A DNA stretch of 64,000 nt from Engelhardtia mirabilis (GTDB lineage Bacteria; Planctomycetota; UBA1135; GCA-002686595): assembly GCF_007748095.1 (NCBI RefSeq), contig NZ_CP036287.1, forward strand, positions 2,852,001 through 2,916,000, given 5' to 3'. Below the pieces are notes generated by a model. The model made no database searches. It saw only the letters and a list, made by a program, of their open reading frames with translations, and had not been told where the DNA came from. Positions 56,619 through 64,000 of the stretch are shown here, in pieces (position 1 is the stretch's first letter; the number at the start of each line of letters is the position of its first letter). The position numbers and the translations under genes are program-made.

Positions 56619-57001
56619 GGGATCGAGCTGTCGTGGGTAGGGGCGGATTCGCGGCTCTCTTCGGCCATGGACGCGCGGGGTTCCATGCGCGCGGTGAACC
56701 AGGAGGTCACAAGGCGCGCTGTCGCAGGGGTCCTGCGGTCGAAGGGGCTGTTCGGGACGGGGTCGAGGCCGGGGTCGCTGAAAGGATGGCAGCGCAGCAC
56801 TCGGCGGATTCCGAGCCAAGTCCCGCGCAGGACCCCGTGCAGCTCGATCGCCTCGCGGGCGTAGCCGCTGCAGGTGGGGCGGAAGCGACAGGTGGCCGGG
56901 GTGTACGGCGACACGAGGCGCGCGTAGGCGCGGATCGGCAGGACCGCCAGCCAGCGGGCTGCGCGGGCGAGGGCGGGGGGACGCAGGGCCTGCGTGGTCA
57001 C
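56615..57001 (-). CDS. yidD: Membrane protein insertion efficiency factor YidD
   Basis: A 128-residue YidD, which helps YidC-mediated insertion at the membrane. It starts at GTG 57001, overlapping the rnpA stop (GTGA). The core has an amphipathic N-terminus (AVLPIRAYARLVSPYTPATCRFRPTCSGYAREAI in parts) and LRGTWLGIRRVLRCHPFSDPGLDPVP, with the conserved cysteines in C-R-F-R-P-T-C and R-C-H-P. About 45 residues at the end are extra and of low conservation. yidC is 52 kb away. Confidence 0.93.
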   Translation of the reverse strand: MTTQALRPPALARAARWLAVLPIRAYARLVSPYTPATCRFRPTCSGYAREAIELHGVLRGTWLGIRRVLRCHPFSDPGLDPVPNSPFDRRTPATARLVTSWFTARMEPRASMAEESRESAPTHDSSIP

Positions 57002-57351
57002 GACGAGCGGCCTCCGCGCCGGCGGCGGCGCTTGGCCAGGGCCTCGTGGCTGAGCTGCACGAGCTCGGCGCGCAGGTCGTCCAGGCCGGGACGAATCGCT
57101 GGATGGGATCCGATCACGATCACGTCGACGCCGGCGGGCAGGTCACGGTAGCTCAGGCGGAAGGCCTCACGGACCAGGCGCCGCACCCGGTTGCGCGGCA
57201 CGGCCCGGCGGAACACGCGCTTGCCGATCGAGAGGCCCAGGCGGGTGCAGCCCAGGTCGTTGGGAGCCACGGCCAGGGTCACCCACTGCCCGCGCGCGCG
57301 GCCGCCGCGACGGTAGACGCGCTCGAACTCCCGCTGGAGCCGCAGTCGCAT
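56998..57351 (-). CDS. rnpA: Ribonuclease P protein component RnpA
   Basis: The protein subunit of RNase P, which trims the 5' ends of tRNA precursors. From ATG 57351 the protein has 117 residues, the normal length, starting MRLRLQREFERVYRRGGRARG. The RNR motif is clear: RAVPRNRVRRLVREAFRLSY. A second ATG at 57459, with a good AGGGGG ribosome site, would add 36 Pro/Glu/Ala-rich residues; I cannot exclude it. The usual partner rpmH (ribosomal protein L34) is not found upstream; instead a divergent gene begins. Confidence 0.88.
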   Translation of the reverse strand: MRLRLQREFERVYRRGGRARGQWVTLAVAPNDLGCTRLGLSIGKRVFRRAVPRNRVRRLVREAFRLSYRDLPAGVDVIVIGSHPAIRPGLDDLRAELVQLSHEALAKRRRRRGGRSS

Positions 57352-57546
57352 CCAGCCCTCGAAGCGCTCGCCGCGCTGCTGGGGCGTCGGAGCGGGGGCC
57401 TCGGCGTCGCCGGCGGGGGCTTCGGGGTCGTCGGATGACACGAGCACGGCGACTAGCATGCCCCCTGGCCACCCCGCGGCCAACCGGCGCCAGGTTCGAG
57501 TTGAGGCCGGCGCGCTCGGTCCTGGGCCGGGGCGGCGCCGGTCGCC

Positions 57547-58524
57547 ATGATGTGCGCCGTGCGAGGACATCTGATCGGGGGCGAAGAGCGGCCGGGGGCC
57601 GGCAGCGGTGCAGTCGAGGCCGGCGGCTCGTCCTGGTCGCGGGCCAACTCGATCGACCTCGAGCGGGCCCTGGGCGAGCTGTCCCCCGTCGAGCCCGACT
57701 CGGCTCTGCGCAGCTTGGCGTTGGCCGGGGATTGTCTGGCGGAGTCGGCGGGCGAGTGGCTGGGCCTGCGCCTGGGCTTGAGCGCCGGCGAGGGGGTGGT
57801 GCTGGCCGCGGAGGCGGCGGCCCAACGCTCGCCTGTCCCGCTGTCTGACGGGGAGGCCGGTCGAGGGCCCCGAGTGTTGCGCGCGGGCTGGCGCGGCCTC
57901 CTGGGCGACCTGGCGGCCGCCCTGGGCGAGGCCTTCGCCGCCGGACGCCCGGCCTTGATCCTGGCCGATCCCCTGCTGCCCGAGTTGGCGCACAGCTTCG
58001 GCGAAGTGCTCCTGGAATGCGGGCTACCGGCGCACGCCGTGGCCGTGCTGCACGCTTGCGGGGACGACCTCGACGCGCCCTTGGAGGCAGTCGGACTTGA
58101 ACCGCGTCCGATCGTCGCCCTGCGCGGGGGCGTGTTGCGGGTGGGGCCCGAGGACGATCCCGAGGCAGCCGCCAGCCACGCGATCCAGGCCGCCTTCAGC
58201 CGTGTACCCAGCCTCGTGGGACAGCGCGGCTTCGGGCCGCGTCTGGTGAGCTGCGAACCGCGACTGCTCTCGGTCTTCACCGAGAGCCTGCTCCTGGAAC
58301 TCGAGGAACTAGGTCGCGCCACACGCTTGGCCGCCATCGAGCCGCGGAGCAAGCGCGCCCTGGAGCGCGCGGTCGAGCGCGCCCTCGACATCGGGGCGAC
58401 GCCGATCTGGGGCTGCGAAGGCACCTTCGGACCCTGCGTGATGACCAACCTGGAGCCCGGTACCCTGCCGCCAGCCCCGGGACTGCCCCTGTTGCTGCTC
58501 TCGCGCTCGTGTCCCGACGAGTGA
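57547..58524 (+). CDS. Aldehyde-dehydrogenase-like pseudoenzyme
   Basis: A 325-residue protein that looks like a shortened aldehyde dehydrogenase. AGRPALILADPLLPELAHSFGEVLLECGLPAHAVAVLHACGDD (in segments) follows the NAD-binding part of ALDH, and RGGVLRVGPEDDPEAAASHAIQAAFSRVPSLVGQRGFGPRLVS follows the block that normally reads GGKSP...DLDAA...GQ-x-C. The catalytic Cys after GQR is replaced by Gly, and the usual E-L-G-G-K is missing, so normal ALDH catalysis is not expected. It lies 262 bp before lysine 6-aminotransferase, whose product is an aldehyde, so a binding or regulatory role is possible. Homology is by eye and moderate. Confidence 0.5.
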   Translation: MMCAVRGHLIGGEERPGAGSGAVEAGGSSWSRANSIDLERALGELSPVEPDSALRSLALAGDCLAESAGEWLGLRLGLSAGEGVVLAAEAAAQRSPVPLSDGEAGRGPRVLRAGWRGLLGDLAAALGEAFAAGRPALILADPLLPELAHSFGEVLLECGLPAHAVAVLHACGDDLDAPLEAVGLEPRPIVALRGGVLRVGPEDDPEAAASHAIQAAFSRVPSLVGQRGFGPRLVSCEPRLLSVFTESLLLELEELGRATRLAAIEPRSKRALERAVERALDIGATPIWGCEGTFGPCVMTNLEPGTLPPAPGLPLLLLSRSCPDE

Positions 58525-58786
58525 AGGCCGCGTGACGGCGGGGGCGGGACGGGGGGAGCGGGGTCGGAACGGCGCGGCCCAGGGGCTAGTATCTGGTCTC
58601 CGAGCCTGCCCCAGTGCCCCGGGGCCGGCTCCAGGGGCTCCAGGCCCCACCCGGGGACCCTGCTGGCGCGTCGCGCGACGGCGGTCTCCTCGATGGGTTC
58701 GCAGGCGGGCGGAATCCACGGGCGCTCGACGCCTCGACCAGCCCGCGCGCACCCGTCCGAGGGCGCATTTCTCCCAGGAGACCACG

Positions 58787-60118
58787 ATGATCCGACCGAC
58801 CGACGTCCACGAGCACCTCGCTCGCCACCAGTTGGCCGACGGCTTCCCCATGGTCCTCGACCTCGAGAAGTCCCACGGCGTTTGGCTGCGAGACTCCGTG
58901 TCCGGGAACGAGTACCTCGACTGCTTCACCAGCTTCGCCTCGTGGCCCTTGGGCTACCGGCACCCCGGTCTCGACGACCGGGCCTTCCGCGACGAGCTGC
59001 TCGAAGCGGCGCTCAACAAGCCGGCCAACTCCGACCTCTACACGACGTCGATGGCCGAATTCGTCGACGCCTTCGCCTCGCGCGTGACGCCCGCTTCGCA
59101 CCCGCATCACTTCTGGATCTCCGGTGGAGGTCTGGCGGTCGAGAACGCGATGAAGACGGCCTTCGACTGGAAGGCGCGCAAGCTCGGCCGAACCAAGATG
59201 ACCGACTCGGTTCAGGACCTGGTCATCCTGCACTTCCGCCAGGCCTTCCACGGGCGCACCGGCTACACCATGAGCGTCACCAACACGCTGCCGGACAAGG
59301 TGGGGTTGTTCCCGAAGTTCGACTGGCCGCGGGTCCATAACCCCGCGATGGTGGTCGACAACCAAGGCAAGATCGTCAACGACATCGAGGCCGAGGAGGC
59401 GCGGGCCTGCGCCGAGATCGAGGCGGCGTTCGCCCAGTCGGGCCAACACGTCGCGGCGATCCTGATCGAGCCGATCCAGGGCGAGGGCGGCGACAACTAC
59501 TTCCGACCCGAGTTCCTGCGCAAGCTGCGGGCCTACGCCGACGAGCGCGAGGCCCTGTTGATCTTCGACGAGGTCCAGACGGGCTTCTTCGGTACCGGTA
59601 GCCCCTGGTGCTGGCAGATCTACGGCGTCGAGCCCGACGTCGTGGCCTTCGGCAAGAAGACCCAGGTCTGCGGGATCTACGCCAACCGACGCGTCGACGA
59701 AGTCGAGGACAACGTCTTCCACCGCTCCAGCCGCATCAACTCGACCTGGGGCGGCAACCTGGTCGACATGGTGCGCTGCCGGCGCTTCATCGAGATCATC
59801 GAAGCCGACGGTCTGGGTGAGAACACCGCCGCGCGGGGCTGCCAGGTGGTGGGTGGGCTGCGCGCGGTGGCAGCCGAGACCGGTGCGTTCAGCAACGTGC
59901 GCGGGATGGGCTCGTGGGTGGCCTTCACATTCGAGGACGGACCGACGCGGAGTCAGTTCCTGGCGCGCCTGCGCGACGAGGTCAAGATGTTGGCCCTGCC
60001 GTCGGGCACGAGCTCGGTGCGTCTGCGGATGCCGTTGATCCTCAGCGAGAGCGAAGGTGACGAGGTCATCGGGCGGATCCGCGCGACGGCGGAGAAGGGC
60101 GCGAAGGCGCCGGCCTAG
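58787..60118 (+). CDS. lat: L-lysine 6-aminotransferase
   Basis: A 443-residue class III PLP aminotransferase that moves the epsilon-amino group of lysine to 2-oxoglutarate, giving aminoadipate semialdehyde. The ATG at 58787 follows CAGGAG. Landmarks: LDCFTSFASWPLGYRHPGL, WISGGGLAVENAMKTAFDWKARKLGR, FRQAFHGRTGYTMSVTNT, AAILIEPIQGEGGDNYFRPEF, IFDEVQTGFFGTG and the PLP lysine in VVAFGKKTQVCG. This Q-V-C-G context and the length fit Lat more than ornithine or GABA enzymes. It ends with TAG. A C-run and the 151-bp palindrome follow. Confidence 0.9.
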   Translation: MIRPTDVHEHLARHQLADGFPMVLDLEKSHGVWLRDSVSGNEYLDCFTSFASWPLGYRHPGLDDRAFRDELLEAALNKPANSDLYTTSMAEFVDAFASRVTPASHPHHFWISGGGLAVENAMKTAFDWKARKLGRTKMTDSVQDLVILHFRQAFHGRTGYTMSVTNTLPDKVGLFPKFDWPRVHNPAMVVDNQGKIVNDIEAEEARACAEIEAAFAQSGQHVAAILIEPIQGEGGDNYFRPEFLRKLRAYADEREALLIFDEVQTGFFGTGSPWCWQIYGVEPDVVAFGKKTQVCGIYANRRVDEVEDNVFHRSSRINSTWGGNLVDMVRCRRFIEIIEADGLGENTAARGCQVVGGLRAVAAETGAFSNVRGMGSWVAFTFEDGPTRSQFLARLRDEVKMLALPSGTSSVRLRMPLILSESEGDEVIGRIRATAEKGAKAPA

Positions 60119-60138
60119 TCACCCCCCCCCGTAGGCGC

Positions 60139-60289
60139 TCGTGCGGGACGTACGGTGCCGTGGACGTACGGTGCCGGGATCATTTGTCCCAACGGCCGCC
60201 GTCCGCGCTGCGATTCGCAGCGCGGACGGCGGCCGTTGGGACAAATGATCCCGGCACCGTACGTCCACGGCACCGTACGTCCCGCACGA
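60139..60289. repeat. Perfect 151-bp palindrome between convergent genes
   Basis: Positions 60139-60213 are the exact reverse complement of 60215-60289, with a single T at 60214 in the centre: 75 paired bases with no mismatch. Each arm also contains two direct copies of GGACGTACGGTGCCG (left arm 60146-60160 and 60162-60176). The left arm matches 13066-13086 at 20 of 21 bases. It lies between the end of lat and the end of rlmN on the other strand, so it could act as a terminator, but it is far longer than any normal one. A REP/MITE-like element is most likely. Confidence 0.9.
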
Positions 60290-60294
60290 CCTGC

Positions 60295-61389
60295 TCAGCC
60301 GGGCAGGTGCTCCTGGCGCAGTTGGCCGCAGGCCGCGTCGGCCTCGAGCCCGCGCGACCAGCGCACCGTCGCCACCAGGCCGCGCTCTTCGAGGTCGGCC
60401 CGGAAGGCGTCAACCGTGGCGCCTGACGGCCGGCGCCAGCGGTCACCGGGCACCGGGTTGTACGGAATCAGGTTCACGGTCGCGCGGCGACCGGAGAGGC
60501 GCTCGGCCAGGTGTGCGGCGTGGTCCGGGGTGTCGGTCTCTTCGCCCAGCAGAACGTACTCGTAGGTCACCTCGCGCCCCGTGGCCCGGAACCACTCGTC
60601 ACCCGCCTCGAGGACCTCCTCGATCGGCACGCCCGCCATCAGCGGGACCAGCTCGTCCCGTTGGTCGTCGTAGGGCGTGTGCAGCGAGATGGCCAGTTGG
60701 AAGCGGGGACGCTCCTGGGCCAGGCTGCGGACGCGGTCGGGGAAGCCGACCGTCGAGACGGTCAACTTGCGTGCGCCGATGCCCATCTCGTCGTGGACCA
60801 CGCCGAGGGCGAAGCGCACGGCGGACAGGTTGAGCAGCGGCTCGCCGATCCCCATCACCACCGAGCGGGACAGGGGGCCGGTCTGGGCGCCGCGCACGTA
60901 CTGCTCGAGGATCTCGTGCCCCTCGAGGTTGCGCTCCAGGCCCCACTTGCCGGAGGCGCAGAAGGGACAGCGGACCGGGCAACCCACCTGGGTCGACACG
61001 CACAGGGTCGCACCGCGCCCCGAGCGGAGCGACGGGATGTAGACCGTCTCGACGCTGCCGCTGATCCCGCGGCGCGGGGTCAACCTCGTCAGGAGCTTGA
61101 TCGCGCCGTCGCGGGCGGTGTGTCGGTCGGCCTCGGTCCCGGTGAGGATCGGCAGGTCAGCGGCCAGGGACTCGCGCAGGCGGGCCGAGAGGTCGGTCAT
61201 CGCGCCGTAGTCCACGAGGCCGCGTTCGAAGACGTGCTTGCGGATCGAGCGCGCGTGGAACGCTCGACCGCCGCGGGCGACCACTTCGGCCTCGGTCTGT
61301 TGCGGCGTCAGGGCCAGCAGGCTCGTCGGAGCCTGGTCCCGTTCCTCGCCCTGGGGCGGGTCCACTGAATCGAGCTCGGTGTCGTCCAC
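60295..61389 (-). CDS. rlmN: Dual-specificity rRNA/tRNA adenine methyltransferase RlmN
   Basis: A 364-residue radical-SAM enzyme that methylates C2 of A2503 in 23S rRNA and A37 of some tRNAs. The radical-SAM motif is CPVRCPFC (C-x3-C-x2-C), preceded by TLCVSTQVG. MGIGEPLLNL, TVSTVGFPDRV, LAISLHTPYDDQRDELVP and NLIPYNPVPG are typical. The catalytic cysteine is in LEADAACGQLRQ near the C-terminus. The first 20 residues are acidic and variable. Its stop lies 6 bp from the palindrome. Confidence 0.95.
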   Translation of the reverse strand: MDDTELDSVDPPQGEERDQAPTSLLALTPQQTEAEVVARGGRAFHARSIRKHVFERGLVDYGAMTDLSARLRESLAADLPILTGTEADRHTARDGAIKLLTRLTPRRGISGSVETVYIPSLRSGRGATLCVSTQVGCPVRCPFCASGKWGLERNLEGHEILEQYVRGAQTGPLSRSVVMGIGEPLLNLSAVRFALGVVHDEMGIGARKLTVSTVGFPDRVRSLAQERPRFQLAISLHTPYDDQRDELVPLMAGVPIEEVLEAGDEWFRATGREVTYEYVLLGEETDTPDHAAHLAERLSGRRATVNLIPYNPVPGDRWRRPSGATVDAFRADLEERGLVATVRWSRGLEADAACGQLRQEHLPG

Positions 61390-61403
61390 GTCGGCCTCGC
61401 GGC

Positions 61404-62360
61404 TCAGGCCTGGGCCAGGCGCTCTCGCAGGGCCTTGGCGATCTCGTGGGACGCGTTGATCGCCGCTTCCAGGCTGGGCGGGTTGGCTCCGCCTACCGCC
61501 TTGTGACCACCGCCGCCAAAGGCCTCCATCAGCTCGCCCACGTGCAGCGGGTGCTCGGGCTTGTTCCAGGGATTCTCTCCGGCGGAGACGTGGAACCCGG
61601 CGCGGGTGGGGATGACCCCCACGCAGTAGTGCACTTCCGGGTAGTGGTAGAAGGGAGCGAAGCGCTCGCGGCGGATCTTGTTGCTGGAGGCGTCGTACAA
61701 GAGCACGTCGTTCTCCACCGAGTGCACGGTGGGGACGAACTGGCGCAGGGCCTTGTCGCGATTGCGCGCTGCGCGCTCGTAGGCCCGCTCGACGTCGGGC
61801 CGCGCCGCGATCTCCGCCAGGCTCTGCGTTCGCATCGCCTGGGCCAGGGTGTCGGTCCAGTTGGGCTCCGGCGGGACCGAGAGCGAACGCATGATCCGCA
61901 GGGCCGGATCCTCGCCGAACAGGGCCTGGTCGACGCTCTCGAAAAGTGCGGCGTCGATGATGTCCGACCAGCGCGCCATCTCCTGGAAGCGCGCGTTGGC
62001 GACGTAGCCCCAGTGCTCGGCCGCGTGTCGCAGGATCAGGGGCGGGCAGGAGGGCGAACTCTCGTCCCAGGCCCAGCGGTCGCTGGGCTCGTAGGCCGCG
62101 CGCAGCTCGGGGGTCAGGAACGTGGTCGGGTGGTGGTCGAACCAGTATTCCGCCCGCGGGTGGAAGTGGAAATCGACCACGGCGAAGCGCAGTCCCTCGG
62201 CGAAGGAACTCCAGTTGGTGCGCTGGTCGTAGTTGACGCTGCTGAGCCGGATGTCCTGCTCGCCGCGCACTTTCTCGAGAACCCGGGCCAGGACGGCCCC
62301 GGAGACCATGCCGTCGAAGTCTCGGTGGTACCGGATCCAGAGGGGTTGCTGCTCAGTCAT
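61404..62360 (-). CDS. DHH/DHHA1-type phosphoesterase
   Basis: A 318-residue protein of the DHH superfamily, which cleaves phosphodiester bonds in small nucleotides or RNA ends. ATG 62360 starts MTEQQPLWIRYHRDFDGMVSGAVLARVLEK, with the H-x-D-x-D-G metal motif (HRDFDG). Next come VVDFHFHP and the DHH motif WFDHHPTTF. The C-terminus ends in FGGGGHKAVGGA, the DHHA1 G-G-G-G-H substrate loop. The middle (DQALFGEDPALRIMRSLSVPPEP and after) is less conserved. It may act like NrnA or like GdpP without its membrane part; substrate unknown. It lies 185 bp downstream of clpX. Confidence 0.87.
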   Translation of the reverse strand: MTEQQPLWIRYHRDFDGMVSGAVLARVLEKVRGEQDIRLSSVNYDQRTNWSSFAEGLRFAVVDFHFHPRAEYWFDHHPTTFLTPELRAAYEPSDRWAWDESSPSCPPLILRHAAEHWGYVANARFQEMARWSDIIDAALFESVDQALFGEDPALRIMRSLSVPPEPNWTDTLAQAMRTQSLAEIAARPDVERAYERAARNRDKALRQFVPTVHSVENDVLLYDASSNKIRRERFAPFYHYPEVHYCVGVIPTRAGFHVSAGENPWNKPEHPLHVGELMEAFGGGGHKAVGGANPPSLEAAINASHEIAKALRERLAQA

Positions 62361-62545
62361 AGTCGCCGCCCTCCCGGACGGGCCGAGACCATAGCACCTT
62401 GGCGATGGGGGAGCACCGCCCGCTTCGAGCGCCGGCCGTGGAACGTGCGCCACCGCGGAGTGGGTCGCGCGCCTCTTGCGCGAGTGGGCGCGCCCGCCTT
62501 GCTGACGACGGGCGCTCGACCCGCCCTCTCTGCCGGCTGGTCCCG

Positions 62546-64000
<1,455 letters not shown>

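Overview
This is a 64 kb stretch of high-GC bacterial chromosome, gene-dense, with frequent GTG and TTG starts and no phage or plasmid features. The exported FG-GAP/VCBS proteins, a secreted beta-propeller protein with a terminal beta-sandwich, degenerate paralogues of metabolic enzymes, and the PrkA-YeaH-SpoVR cluster suggest a planctomycete or a close relative. That placement is inference; there is no rRNA in the window.

Layout. 1-2.6 kb: an M14-like fragment, a parvulin lipoprotein and a metallophosphoesterase. 2.6-13 kb: yidC-mnmE, then nrdR with an NrdD-like protein that lacks the glycyl-radical domain, then smc; a candidate NrdR box lies upstream of nrdR. 13-19.8 kb: prkA-yeaH-spoVR, a RecB-like Fe-S nuclease and a DUF3667-like membrane protein interrupted by one amber codon. 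19.8-28.1 kb: an OPT transporter and four glycosyltransferase genes, one a GT2-GT4 fusion. 28.2-30.8 kb: two tandem exported FG-GAP genes. 31.2-39.4 kb: a TonB-dependent receptor, a membrane-anchored CobN/HmuS-like chelatase, an ExbB-like protein, a DUF2149 protein and TonB, which looks like an Hmu-type haem uptake operon. 39.6-48.8 kb: carbonic anhydrase, acetyltransferase, nitroreductase, an exported hypothetical, a metallo-hydrolase and two large membrane proteins. 48.9-57.4 kb: a minus-strand unit rnpA-yidD-TolB-like-LOG-hsp20-lon-propeller protein. 57.5-64 kb: an ALDH-like pseudoenzyme, lysine 6-aminotransferase, rlmN, a DHH phosphoesterase and clpX, which runs off the window.

The most striking signal is in the FG-GAP pair. 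Each gene is cut by a single in-frame TGA at the same place, followed at once by a Cys codon. Reading frame, signal peptide and FG-GAP repeats continue on both sides, and a near-identical hairpin with an apical G and a bulged U sits 11 nt downstream of each TGA. I read these as two paralogous secreted selenoproteins with a Sec-Cys pair and bacterial SECIS-like elements.

Other non-coding structure: a perfect 151-bp palindrome between lat and rlmN shares a 20-of-21 base core with an inverted-repeat element after smc, which points to a dispersed REP/MITE-like family. A third bipartite hairpin lies between divergent genes at 47.2 kb.
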